From Acetobacter indonesiensis (GTDB lineage: Bacteria; Pseudomonadota; Alphaproteobacteria; Acetobacterales; Acetobacteraceae): 64,000 nucleotides of DNA. The stretch lies in NCBI RefSeq assembly GCF_000963945.1, contig NZ_BAMW01000030.1:166543-230542 (forward strand), given 5' to 3'. Below, piece by piece: positions 27,401 to 35,231 of this stretch (its first letter is position 1; the number at the start of each line of letters is the position of its first letter). A model generated the notes under the pieces. It was not told the origin of the DNA. It did no database searches and saw only the letters and a program-made list of their open reading frames with translations. Made by a program: the position numbers and the translations under genes.

Positions 27401-27516
27401 AGCGTATCCGCGCCACCGGCAGGGGGCGTCTAATTAATCCTGCTCTTTCAGGAAAAGCGTTAAATGCTGTATTGATAAAGGAGGCTCTTTTCTGCAAAAA
27501 GAGCGGAGAATTATAG
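24442..27516 (+). CDS. Large two-domain glycosyltransferase (GT2 plus GT4)
   Basis: 1024 residues. The N-terminal 110 residues look like TPR helices (EAWHKGEYAKAWDWLERANR). A middle spacer is followed by a GT2 domain from about residue 358 (LVVIIPVFKNASLTMTCLQS, FIVNDAS, NRGFPAAVNTGL, VVILNSDTIVPTGWL). From about residue 640 a second, GT-B-like domain follows (VVFVTHSHGGGVERVV near its start; GIGTEKGYDI and FLPAIWPETW near its end). It probably decorates or assembles a surface glycan or glycoprotein. The DNA between about 24880 and 25900 is markedly A/T-rich, unlike the flanking genes, hinting at transfer or a recent insertion of the spacer/GT2 part. Confidence 0.82.
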   Translation: MTWQNESLTVAQRMELASAQAQISFRTGSEAWHKGEYAKAWDWLERANRQARGNSHVMFALALARQTAGDLEGAIRLTEELLQKYDFREGWILLATFYHAKKNASGVLRAWNAILSRYAITLENWSLVGNFFRTYGVHSWCAVDGDGLLKTDFLEKEEKISITIDGKRSVIKKTKQGCVLPEKWKLAQIIEVKDSNGVALFGSPLQPKTIVSSEGLVSVGVNGLSGWCWLPYDADRAPVINFYDHKKETCFLSLPLDEFSSAVSSDRPLARYRNIVVPWGKIPDGPVHVVGPDGRDLLGSPLDVQMQTRSAQKLALDLNKCSDIGKHTQHCLSKEDFFLSLLVSEKITATPVVSKEKKPLVVIIPVFKNASLTMTCLQSVRKSIERKKVKVFIVNDASQEKKLIQDIKNFCSENKNFHILNHSCNRGFPAAVNTGLKASGQSDVVILNSDTIVPTGWLEELRRIAYSQTDIGTVTPFSNDASIFSYPSIVKTNDVPTEEEEAQVYMGAAQAANAGQFVDVPTANGFCMYVRHDCLNQTGLLREDVFAQGYGEENDFCMRARALGWRHVAAVGAYVAHVGSASFGAARSSLLQRNSDILEKLHPGYHAFIDKWVKEDGLFSARRRMDLVRFLSERKNKKDTVKSVVFVTHSHGGGVERVVQQRAAVLQRDGLRVLILRSTKTGCVLQDAADKDGSMPSLVFSLPDEWSLLTRLLLAETVQWVEFHHMADHHAFLYTLSGHLTCAYDVYVHDYVWFCQRISLLGPYGTYCGEPDVAGCVTCVALAGRHIAETIDVPAYLERSQKMLAAARTVYAPSHDTAARMARHFPDLVCKVFPWEQDKAIIQEAKKRIKHGQVSAQSNQLNFIPASGALGSDGGKKRIRLCVIGGIGTEKGYDILRLAALDAALRDLPLEFVVVGHTPDDATLIKTQRIFVTGEYREEDAVNLVASVQADAVFLPAIWPETWCFTLGIAWKAGLSVIAFDLGAPAERIRATGRGRLINPALSGKALNAVLIKEALFCKKSGEL

Positions 27517-27599
27517 TTTTTTAGTGGGTTGCTTAACTTACCAATTTACAATTTTTGATTTATGTTTTTCTAACGAAGTTTCACGGTGAAAGAGGGTTC

Positions 27600-28871
27600 A
27601 TGTCACAGTCTAGCCAGGCATCTGCTCAACAGCGGATTTCAGACCTTAAAGTATCAGGACATCTGATGACGCTTCAGACTGGCCTGTTCTGTGTTTTTCA
27701 TGCGCCGGATGAACAGCCACCAACGGCCGCCGGTCTGCCGGGGGTTCGTATTTCTCAGCCACCTGTAAAAAATCCTGGCAATGTGGATATTGCTACCTTT
27801 GATGATGACGGCTGGTTGGGTGCGCGTAATGGGGCTGCCCTTATCCGTGTGCGTCGTGGCCCCGCCCAGATCATGGTCACAATTTATCAGGAACTGAACA
27901 CCCAGCATGAAGCGCCTCGCCTGCAGGTTGTGCAGTTAAGCGCGCAGGCTGATGCTCCGGTTCCGGCGGGCGTTGCCGGGCTGGCCGCAGCGGCGCCGCA
28001 GGTTCAGGCTCCGGCTGCCCCGCAGACAGCACAGCCAAACGCGGCCCCTGCCAGCAATGCAAAGCCAGAAATCGGTGCGCACATTCAGCGTCGTGGGGAT
28101 GTAGCCGTACGTCTGGGTGAATGGATGGGCCAGCCTGGCAGCCATGCCTGGATTGAAGGCTTTGGTGTTTCCCCGGCTGAAATTATTTCCCCGGCTGATA
28201 TTGAATATCAGGCTGTGCTGGGGAAGGGCTGGTTGTCTCCTTGGGTTGAAGGCGGTCAGTATTGCGGTAGCCGTGGCATGGCGCTGCCTATTCTGGGCTT
28301 GTGCATTCGTCTGAAAGGGCAGGCTGCCCAGAAATTTGCCTGCCGCGTTACGGCTACCTTTACGGACGGAACAAAGATTGGTCCTGTGGAAAGCGGTGAA
28401 CCGATTGAAGCCGATACACTGGCACCGTTGGAAGCCTTCCTGCTTGAAATCGTGCCAAAAAATGCTGAATCTTCCAAAGGTCGGGGCAAAGGGAAGTCGG
28501 CTCGCGTATCTGTCGCGGAAGCAGCAGCCGACCTCGCCGCTCTTCTTGAAGAAGAAGTTGAGGCACTGGAAGAAGCTGAACCGGATGATTTTGATCTCTT
28601 TATTGAGGAAGACATCGCTCCGGCTGAAGAGCCTGCCCCACGGAAAGGCCGGGGTCGTGCCAAAGCAAGTGTGAAGCCTGTTGAGAAAGAAGCTGTGACA
28701 CAGCGGAAAGCGGGCCGTCCCCGTCAGGCAACTGCGGAGAAAAAATCTGCTCCAGTAGAGCAGCCTGCTGCCCGCCCCAGCGCACGTGCTAAACTGGCAG
28801 CGTCAAAAGCGCGCGCTGCTGCGGCGCCAGCGGCTGGCCGAAGGGGCCGTAAGCCGACCTCACGCCGTTAA
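27600..28871 (+). CDS. ChW-like-domain protein with acidic and basic AT-hook-like tails
   Basis: 423 residues, not matching a named family that I recognise. A folded N-terminal part (1-115) is followed by an Ala/Pro/Gln linker (116-157) and a second folded part (158-285). Its core at about 201-240 (EYQAVLGKGWLSPWVEGGQY, then GSRGMALPILGLCIRL) closely follows the clostridial hydrophobic W (ChW) repeat pattern: GW, WV, G-x-x-x-G-x-x-G, then a hydrophobic strand. An acidic helix-like stretch (304-345) and a Lys/Arg/Ala/Pro tail (346-423) follow, with AT-hook-like cores AGRPR and GRRGRKP. No signal peptide. ATG 27600, preceded by AGAGGG, is chosen over an upstream frame start at 27555. Confidence 0.75.
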   Translation: MSQSSQASAQQRISDLKVSGHLMTLQTGLFCVFHAPDEQPPTAAGLPGVRISQPPVKNPGNVDIATFDDDGWLGARNGAALIRVRRGPAQIMVTIYQELNTQHEAPRLQVVQLSAQADAPVPAGVAGLAAAAPQVQAPAAPQTAQPNAAPASNAKPEIGAHIQRRGDVAVRLGEWMGQPGSHAWIEGFGVSPAEIISPADIEYQAVLGKGWLSPWVEGGQYCGSRGMALPILGLCIRLKGQAAQKFACRVTATFTDGTKIGPVESGEPIEADTLAPLEAFLLEIVPKNAESSKGRGKGKSARVSVAEAAADLAALLEEEVEALEEAEPDDFDLFIEEDIAPAEEPAPRKGRGRAKASVKPVEKEAVTQRKAGRPRQATAEKKSAPVEQPAARPSARAKLAASKARAAAAPAAGRRGRKPTSRR

Positions 28872-28879
28872 GAAAACAG

Positions 28880-28911
28880 GCCCGGCTTTTTCAAGCCGGG
28901 CTTTGGTTTTT
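28880..28911 (+). terminator. Rho-independent terminator after the ChW-like gene
   Basis: Perfect 9-bp stem GCCCGGCTT (28880-28888) / AAGCCGGGC (28893-28901), tetraloop TTTC, then a T-rich run TTTGGTTTTT. It falls 8 bases after the ChW-like stop and 34 before the next start, so the following glycosyltransferase may depend on read-through or its own promoter. Confidence 0.85.
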
Positions 28912-28944
28912 CTAACGGGTTGAACACCGAATGCGGGCACGCTC

Positions 28945-30429
28945 TTGAAATATCTTTTCATCCATCAGAATTTTCCCGGTCAATATCTTCATATTGTGCG
29001 TCATCTGGTTCGACAGGGTGGGCACGATATCGTTTTTATCAGTGAAGATAATCCCAACGTTATTAACGGTGTGCGCCGTGTAAGATATCGCTTGCCGCGC
29101 GAAGTGACTGATAAGGCTCATGCTGGTGTGCGTGATCTTGATGTTGGGTTGATGCGGGCTGAAGCCGTAGCCAAAGCAGCCGAAACGCTGAAAAACCTTG
29201 GGTTTGTTCCGGATGTTATTCTGGGCCATCACGGCTGGGGTGAACTGCTGAATATTCAGGATGTTTACCCGGGCGTGCCGGTGATTGGATATTTTGAATT
29301 TTATTATCACACCGAGCCCGGTTTCGATGTGAATTTTGACCCCGAATTTCCGATGGCTCCGCAGGTTATTCCGCTGGTGCGGGCCAAAAACACCGTTAAT
29401 CTGCTGGCGTTGACTAATCCGGGTTATGGGCAGACCCCCACGCAGTTTCAAAAAAGCACGTATCCTGCATGGGCACAGGACAATATTACCGTTCTGCCAG
29501 AAGGGGTTGATCTGGTTGCCTGCCGGCCAGACGCTAAAGCAGCTAAACATGAACTTGTTTTGGGTGATGTGCGTATTACACCCAAAGACAAGCTGATTAC
29601 GTATGTGTCGCGTGATCTTGAGCCCTACCGGGGCTTTCATGTTTTCATGAGGGCGTTACCGCGCATTCTTGCAGAACAGCCAGATGCGCATGTTGTGCTG
29701 ATTGGCGGTGACGGGGTCAGCTATGGTGCCAGGTTGCCGTCGGGTTGCTGGCGTGAAATTATGCTGAAAGAGCTTGAAGGCCAGCTTGATCTGTCACGCG
29801 TGCATTTTGTAGGCAAAGTGCAGTACGAAAGTTTTCTGGCACTTCTGCAAAGATCAAACGCTCACGTTTATCTGACGTATCCGTTTGTGGCGTCTTGGTC
29901 CTTGCGTGAAGCCATGGCCATTGGATGCCCGATTGTGGGTAGCCAGACGGCACCGGTTGAAGAATTCATCAAAGATGGGGAAACTGGCTTGCTTGTGCCC
30001 TTTACCCAACCAGACCGCATTGCCGAGGCCGTTCTGGAGCTTTTGACGAACAAGCCTTTGGCGAAAAAACTTGGTAAGGCGGCGCGTGCAGAAGCAGAAC
30101 GCTCCTTGTGCCTTGAGACCTATTTGAAAGAATATGAAGCACTGATTGACCGCGTGTTGCAGAAACACGCAGGGTCAGAGGCTACTGTAGCCGAACAAAA
30201 GCCTGATCGTCCCCGCGTATTACGGCAGGACAAGCCGAGGGCCGCAAAAGCAGTTCAGACGAAAAAGAAGGTCGTTGTTAAAGCGGTAAAGCTGGCTGCG
30301 CCTGAAAAGCATCACTCTGCTAAATCAGCGCCAAAAACCAGTCGGGCTATATCAAAAAGCCTTAATTCGGCGACTAAAGGTTCAAACACCAAGGCTGTTT
30401 CCACACGCCGTCAGCGCGGGAAAGCCTGA
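28945..30429 (+). CDS. Glycosyltransferase family 4 with Lys-rich C-terminal tail
   Basis: 494 residues. The first 400 form a GT-B enzyme: N-terminal Rossmann domain starting KYLFIHQNFPGQYLHIVRHL, and a C-terminal donor domain with the E-x7-E-like segment SWSLREAMAIGCPIVGS and EEFIKDGETGLLVPF. From about residue 407 an 88-residue tail rich in Lys, Ala, Arg and Ser follows (RQDKPRAAKAVQTKKKVVVK and onward), resembling histone-H1-like or polyanion-binding tails. The start is read as TTG 28945 and the ribosome site is weak. Together with the preceding gene it forms a pair with matching basic tails. Sugar and acceptor are unknown. Confidence 0.82.
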   Translation: MKYLFIHQNFPGQYLHIVRHLVRQGGHDIVFISEDNPNVINGVRRVRYRLPREVTDKAHAGVRDLDVGLMRAEAVAKAAETLKNLGFVPDVILGHHGWGELLNIQDVYPGVPVIGYFEFYYHTEPGFDVNFDPEFPMAPQVIPLVRAKNTVNLLALTNPGYGQTPTQFQKSTYPAWAQDNITVLPEGVDLVACRPDAKAAKHELVLGDVRITPKDKLITYVSRDLEPYRGFHVFMRALPRILAEQPDAHVVLIGGDGVSYGARLPSGCWREIMLKELEGQLDLSRVHFVGKVQYESFLALLQRSNAHVYLTYPFVASWSLREAMAIGCPIVGSQTAPVEEFIKDGETGLLVPFTQPDRIAEAVLELLTNKPLAKKLGKAARAEAERSLCLETYLKEYEALIDRVLQKHAGSEATVAEQKPDRPRVLRQDKPRAAKAVQTKKKVVVKAVKLAAPEKHHSAKSAPKTSRAISKSLNSATKGSNTKAVSTRRQRGKA

Positions 30430-30480
30430 CACGGCTTCCCACCGTCACGCCAATAAAGTTCTTCGTGGTCAAGGGTACGA

Positions 30481-31077
30481 TTAAGGGTGTGATGGTGCAG
30501 GGATAGTCGTGTTCACCCGGTCTGCCAGCATGATGACCAGATTACGCATTAAGGCGGCAATTTCTGCGTCTGTGGATACAGGGCCGGTGGCCGTCAGGTG
30601 TGCACGATCTCGGATCAGGGGCTGGTTGGGGTCTTGCGGCAGAACAGCCCAGTTGGCGTCCATGACGGCCTGCCCATCCGCATCGACATCAAAGCGGGAG
30701 ACGTTGATCTGCACCCGGAGTGTTGCGACATCGACCAACGGTTGATCGGTAATCAATTCGTGCGGGTGTGATGTTGCGATTTCGTTGGTAATCAGATCGG
30801 TCATGCCGAGTGAAAGGCGCGTTGCCCAGCGGGATTTCGGGCTGCGGACAATTTCTTCCTTGTTCCGCAAAATCATATCCTGCGAATCAAGGTAGTCGGG
30901 AATAACAACGCGGCTGATCTGAATTGTCGTGGCGCGGGAAGACAGGTGCGGCTGTCTGGCTGTCTGATCAGACGGCATGCCCAAAGTGTAAAGCCGCAGT
31001 GGTGGCGAAGCACAGCCGGATAACAGGCAGCACCCGGCCAGCAGAGCAAAAACAGATTTACGCGCGGAAAAAATCAT
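30481..31077 (-). CDS. ABC-type transport auxiliary lipoprotein (PqiC/LptO-like)
   Basis: 198-residue predicted lipoprotein with a clear signal peptide and lipobox (LLAGCCLLSGC near residue 22), then LRLYTLGMPSD, the usual opening of the PqiC-like auxiliary family. It is the last gene of a four-gene MCE transporter operon; its ATG overlaps the stop of the mlaD-like gene (ATGA at 31074-31077). It would sit in the periplasmic leaflet of the outer membrane and receive lipids from the MCE ring. This alphaproteobacterial operon type uses such a lipoprotein in the position where enteric Mla systems have MlaC/MlaB. Confidence 0.85.
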   Translation of the reverse strand: MIFSARKSVFALLAGCCLLSGCASPPLRLYTLGMPSDQTARQPHLSSRATTIQISRVVIPDYLDSQDMILRNKEEIVRSPKSRWATRLSLGMTDLITNEIATSHPHELITDQPLVDVATLRVQINVSRFDVDADGQAVMDANWAVLPQDPNQPLIRDRAHLTATGPVSTDAEIAALMRNLVIMLADRVNTTIPAPSHP

Positions 31078-32030
31078 GGACGGCGTCCCATCAGCAGAAG
31101 TTGCGGGTTGCGTTCAACATCACTGGCAAAACCGCGAAGAGAAGCCGCAGCGGACGCAATATCCCGCAAGGCAGCATCAAGGTTGGCACGGTCAACAGAC
31201 CGGGGAGAGATAACGCTTTGCAGGCTATCCAGCGCTTTGGTGGCCGAGACCATGGTTGCGTGAATGTCGGCCCCGCGGCCACTTAACTGCTGCGTGCCTG
31301 TCTGAAGCAGTGTGTCCATTTTTGAAAGCGTGATATCCAGCTTGTTCTGAAGATCACGGATCGCCTGCGTAGCTGCCAGAACCGTATCCTGCGACCGGTC
31401 AGTGGTGACTTTCATGCTGGCAACCAGTGGCGGCAGGTCAGTATTCAGCTTGTCGCTGAGGGACTGGATGGAACGAAGCGTTTCATCCGCATGGTGCGCC
31501 ATATCCTTTACAGGTAACTGGCCCAACGTGTCTTTCAGCTTTTCCATTGTGGAAAGACGGGCAGGGATTTCAACCATGTCCGTAATGCGGGGGTGTAGGA
31601 CAACAGGGCTGGATTTATCAAAATCCAGCTCAATGTTGGATTGACCGGTCACAAAGCTTTGCAGATTCAATTCTGCCCGTAGGCCGTTGGCAATCATGTC
31701 TGGCATCTGCACTTTGGTGCCGCCGGGCACATCATGCACAACATGAATCTGGTCGGGTTCCAGGGTCAGCACAACAGGAATGTAGGCCTTATGGTCCTTG
31801 GGGTCGAACCTCAGTGTAATGCTTTTGACAGACCCGACTTTTACCCCCCGGAAATTAACCGGTGCGCCCACGGTCAGGCCCGTAATGGCGTTCTGGAACA
31901 CGACCACAGCCTCGCGGGATGAGGCGAAGAAACGCATGTGGCCAAACAGCATGATAATGGCCAGAGCCAATGCGCCACCGCCCACCACAAACGCACCAAT
32001 CAGGGTTTTCCGGCTTGTGCTTTCAGCCAT
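31074..32030 (-). CDS. mlaD: MlaD-like MCE-domain substrate-binding protein
   Basis: 318 residues with one N-terminal membrane helix (GAFVVGGGALALAIIMLFG) and a single MCE domain beginning AVVVFQNAITGLTVGAPVNF and containing RGVKVGSVKSI. The remainder is a helical Leu/Ala/Asp-rich tail ending in NPQLLLMGRRP, a frequent C-terminus of alphaproteobacterial MlaD proteins. It forms the hexameric lipid-binding ring of the transporter. It follows the ATPase gene by 6 bases and overlaps the lipoprotein gene. The single MCE domain distinguishes it from the three-domain PqiB at 7608-9314. Confidence 0.9.
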   Translation of the reverse strand: MAESTSRKTLIGAFVVGGGALALAIIMLFGHMRFFASSREAVVVFQNAITGLTVGAPVNFRGVKVGSVKSITLRFDPKDHKAYIPVVLTLEPDQIHVVHDVPGGTKVQMPDMIANGLRAELNLQSFVTGQSNIELDFDKSSPVVLHPRITDMVEIPARLSTMEKLKDTLGQLPVKDMAHHADETLRSIQSLSDKLNTDLPPLVASMKVTTDRSQDTVLAATQAIRDLQNKLDITLSKMDTLLQTGTQQLSGRGADIHATMVSATKALDSLQSVISPRSVDRANLDAALRDIASAAASLRGFASDVERNPQLLLMGRRP

Positions 32031-32036
32031 GGCGCT

Positions 32037-32819
32037 TCAGCCCTTTGCATCTGTGGCAGGAGAGATTTCTGCCATACGGTTCATGAAAGCGACAACATCC
32101 GGTATGGCGCTGTGGTCGCGCAGGTCCCGTGGGGCGCCACGGGCAATGGGGGTGTGGGTTTTGGCATCCAGAAAAATGCCGTCATCCGCAATTTTGAACA
32201 GGCTGGGCAGTTCGTGGCTGACAATGACAATTGTTGCCCCCAGCCCATCACGCAATGTCAAAATCAGATCATCCAGACGGGCAGAGGTAATCGGGTCCAG
32301 CCCGGCGGAGGGTTCGTCAAAAAACAGAATGTCAGGGTCAAGCGCTATGGCGCGGGCCAATCCTGCCCGTTTGCGCATGCCGCCGGAAATTTCGGATGGG
32401 AGCAGATCAATTGCCTGCTCCATACCGACAAACCCCAGTTTGAGTTCAACCAGCCTGCGAATGACATCTGGCGTTAGAGACGTGAACATTTCCATGGGAA
32501 GCGCAACATTTTCGCCCACGGTCATGGAACTCCACAACGCGGCGCTCTGAAACAGCACCCCGAACCGGTGGTTCAGTTCAGTGCGGCGCTTTTCGTCCTG
32601 TGCCCAGTAATCTTCGTCCCCAACCAGAATCTGGCCGGATGTGGGGCGTAGAAGCCCGACCATGCTTTTCAGCAGCGTGCTTTTCCCGCAGCCAGAGCCA
32701 CCCATGACGGCAAAGATTGAGCCCCGTTTCAAATCAAACGAGACATTTTGCTGAATGACCTTGGGCCCAAACGCAATGGTCAGATCACGCACGGAAATCA
32801 GGGTGTCAGACGTGGTCAT
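32037..32819 (-). CDS. mlaF: MlaF-like ABC transporter ATP-binding protein
   Basis: 260-residue ATPase of the MCE lipid transporter. Walker A is GGSGCGKSTL, the Q-loop is LFQSAALWSSMTVGENVALP, the signature is ISGGMRKRAGLARA, and Walker B is PDILFFDEPSAGLDP, followed by the switch His in VSHEL. The signature ISGGMRKR, rather than LSGGQ, is characteristic of MlaF-type proteins. It lies 2 bases downstream of the permease gene and 6 bases upstream of mlaD, in a tight minus-strand operon. Confidence 0.93.
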   Translation of the reverse strand: MTTSDTLISVRDLTIAFGPKVIQQNVSFDLKRGSIFAVMGGSGCGKSTLLKSMVGLLRPTSGQILVGDEDYWAQDEKRRTELNHRFGVLFQSAALWSSMTVGENVALPMEMFTSLTPDVIRRLVELKLGFVGMEQAIDLLPSEISGGMRKRAGLARAIALDPDILFFDEPSAGLDPITSARLDDLILTLRDGLGATIVIVSHELPSLFKIADDGIFLDAKTHTPIARGAPRDLRDHSAIPDVVAFMNRMAEISPATDAKG

Positions 32820-32821
32820 GA

Positions 32822-33991
32822 TCAGAAATCCAGCGCGTTTGCGATAACGGCAAACATCGCATCCATTGCGATAATACCGACAATGCCAATCACGACAGCG
32901 CGTGTGGCGGCAATGCCGACATCGGCTGCGCTACGCCCTGCTTTCAGGCCCACACGGCACGCTGCCAGCGCAATAAAGCTGGCGAAAAAGAACGATTTGA
33001 TAAAGCCGAACACAAATTCATGCAGGGCAACGCCGTCAAACGTCGTGGTCCAGTAGCCAATGGCAGAAACACTCATCATGCCCATAGCCACGACAAAGCC
33101 GCCAAAAATCGCAATCAATGTACCATAGATATAAAGAAGCGGCATCATGAGCGCGAGCGACAGGATGGATGGCAGAAGAATGTAGCTGGAAACCGGGATG
33201 CCAAAGACCTGAAGGGCGTCAATTTCCTCGTTACCCAGCATGGTTGAAATACGGGCGGCATATGCGCCACCCGTGCGCCCCGCCATGATAATGGCGGTCA
33301 TGATGGCGGAAATTTCACGCGCACAGGCAATACCAACCAGATTGGCAACGTAAATTTCAGCAGCAAACCGGCGTAGTTCCACCAGCCCCACAAAGGCCAG
33401 AATGGCCCCTACCAGAAAATTGACAATCCCGACAATCAACAGGGCAGAGGGGCCAGCATTCCAGATATCGCTAGCCAGATCTTTCAGCCGCATACCGCCT
33501 TTGCCGGTAACGGTCTGCGCTGCCCCTTTTGTGGTTTCAAGCGCCAGTTCTGTGACGGTGCCTGTTTCTGTCAGGGCATTGAGGGTGCGGTCTCCGACAC
33601 GCTCCAGAAACGGGGCGGGCGGCTTTTTGGCATTGGAATTTCCAGCAGGTTTGTCTGGAAGCAACGCCAGCAGGCGCTGGGCTGCCTCTGGCAGATGATC
33701 GGGTTCAAAAATGACACCAGCTTTTCCCGCCGCCTGTTTGACATCCCATAGAAAGGTAATGAATGCGGAATCCCAGCGTTCTAGCTGGTCAGTGTCAATG
33801 TTCAGCGTCGCTCCTGAGTGCGCTTTTGAAAGCCCATCAGGTGGAAACGTGAGCATCCCGCCATTTTGCACGGTCCATACACCAGACGCATGCAGACACG
33901 GTGCGCCTGCGGTCAGATCAACCGACCATTCGGGCTTCTGCGCCGCTGTCTGGCTTGTCTGGGGGGAGGGTATGGCTGCATGATCTGTCAT
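32822..33991 (-). CDS. mlaE: MlaE-family permease with N-terminal STAS-like domain
   Basis: 389 residues with the start at ATG 33991 (34006 and 34156 are alternative in-frame ATGs; none has a convincing ribosome site). The N-terminal 120 residues resemble a STAS domain (ATLNIDTDQLERWDSAFITF), the module that is the separate MlaB in enteric bacteria. The rest is the MlaE permease with five helices and the conserved EISAIMTAIIMAGRTGGAYAA / NEEIDALQVFGI motif. First gene of the operon permease-ATPase-MlaD-lipoprotein. The system moves phospholipid between the membranes; direction is not decided by sequence. Confidence 0.88.
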   Translation of the reverse strand: MTDHAAIPSPQTSQTAAQKPEWSVDLTAGAPCLHASGVWTVQNGGMLTFPPDGLSKAHSGATLNIDTDQLERWDSAFITFLWDVKQAAGKAGVIFEPDHLPEAAQRLLALLPDKPAGNSNAKKPPAPFLERVGDRTLNALTETGTVTELALETTKGAAQTVTGKGGMRLKDLASDIWNAGPSALLIVGIVNFLVGAILAFVGLVELRRFAAEIYVANLVGIACAREISAIMTAIIMAGRTGGAYAARISTMLGNEEIDALQVFGIPVSSYILLPSILSLALMMPLLYIYGTLIAIFGGFVVAMGMMSVSAIGYWTTTFDGVALHEFVFGFIKSFFFASFIALAACRVGLKAGRSAADVGIAATRAVVIGIVGIIAMDAMFAVIANALDF

Positions 33992-34289
33992 AAGATGTGG
34001 CGACATTAGGGCAGGTGGTACGCCCTGACCAGTCCCGTGCGGTAAAAAACTCTCATGTGTATAATAAGCTGCGGAACGCAGAAAACCTGCGCTTTGCGAC
34101 AATGGCGCAGCAGCGCTGTTCTGGCTGGATGGCTGCAAGGCTTCCCTGCGCAGCATTGCGGCAACCGCTGTGGTCGGCTAGATGCAGCCCAGTTTTCCGG
34201 TCTTTGAGCCGGGGTGATGCAAAAAAAAATGAGATGGTGCCTGTTCTGAGCCGCAAGGCCGGAGAGCGCCTGTTGAAACGGGAGTTCCC

Positions 34290-35204
34290 ATGCGACGCAG
34301 ACGTGGCAGGCCGCTGAATGGCTGGCTGGTTATCGACAAACCTTCGGGCATGACATCCACGCAGGTTGTTGGTCGTGCCAAACGGCTGTTTGATGCCCAG
34401 AAGGTGGGGCATGGCGGCACGCTTGATCCGCTGGCAACAGGTCTTCTGCCGTTGGCTTTCGGCACCGGCACAAAAACGGTGCCTTATATTATGGATGGCA
34501 CCAAGGTGTACCGCTTTACCCTGAAAATGGGCGAAGCGCGGGACAGTGATGACGCGGACGGCGAAGTGACCGGCCATTCAGATGTTCGCCCCACGGATGA
34601 TCAGTTGCGTGCGGCCCTGCCTGCGTTGACAGGTGACATCATGCAGGTGCCGCCCGTGTTTTCTGCACTCAAAGTTGCGGGCGAGCGGTCTTATGATATG
34701 GCGCGTGAAGGCCGCCCCCCGGAATTGCCCCCACGCCCCGCCCGTGTTGACCGGTTTGAGCTGATTGAGCGGGTGGATGAAGACACGGCCATTTTTGAGG
34801 TCGAATCCGGCAAGGGCGTTTATATGCGGGCGCTGGCGCGTGATGTTGCGCTGGCCTGTGGCACGGTGGGCCATATAACGGCCCTTAGACGCCTGCGCGT
34901 CGGCCCTTTTACGGAAGCCGATGCAATAACACTGGACAAAATCACCCCAAACGAGGAAAACGCCCATGCCTCACCGGAGCTGCTGCGTCCGGTCGCGACC
35001 GCGCTGGCCGACATCCCGGCGCTGGCCCTGACCGCTGATGAAGCTGCTTCCTTGTTGCACGGGCAGTCTTTGAGCCTTGTCGATCTGATGGGACGTATTC
35101 CACAGACCGAAGAAGGCGAGACAATCCGGGCCATGGAAGGGGGGCGCGTATTGGGGCTCTGTCGTCTGGAAGACGGGTGGCTGCGCCCTGTGCGGATTCT
35201 CTGA
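34290..35204 (+). CDS. truB: tRNA pseudouridine-55 synthase
   Basis: Makes pseudouridine 55 in the T loop of tRNAs. 304 residues. The catalytic aspartate is Asp46 in GHGGTLDPLATGLLPL. Other family motifs are GWLVIDKPSGMTST at the start, KVYRFTLKMGEARDSDDADG, and QVPPVFSALKVAGERSYDMA; the C-terminal PUA-like part ends the chain. ATG 34290. It reads divergently from the Mla operon and is followed after 27 bases by rpsO, the order known in many proteobacteria. Confidence 0.95.
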   Translation: MRRRRGRPLNGWLVIDKPSGMTSTQVVGRAKRLFDAQKVGHGGTLDPLATGLLPLAFGTGTKTVPYIMDGTKVYRFTLKMGEARDSDDADGEVTGHSDVRPTDDQLRAALPALTGDIMQVPPVFSALKVAGERSYDMAREGRPPELPPRPARVDRFELIERVDEDTAIFEVESGKGVYMRALARDVALACGTVGHITALRRLRVGPFTEADAITLDKITPNEENAHASPELLRPVATALADIPALALTADEAASLLHGQSLSLVDLMGRIPQTEEGETIRAMEGGRVLGLCRLEDGWLRPVRIL

Positions 35205-35231
35205 ACCTGATTTGTTTTATGGAGACATGTG

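Noticed and set aside
18823..30429. RTX toxin or bacteriocin as substrate of the type I system
   Set aside because: No glycine-aspartate nonapeptide repeats and no double-glycine leader peptide gene were found in or near the block.
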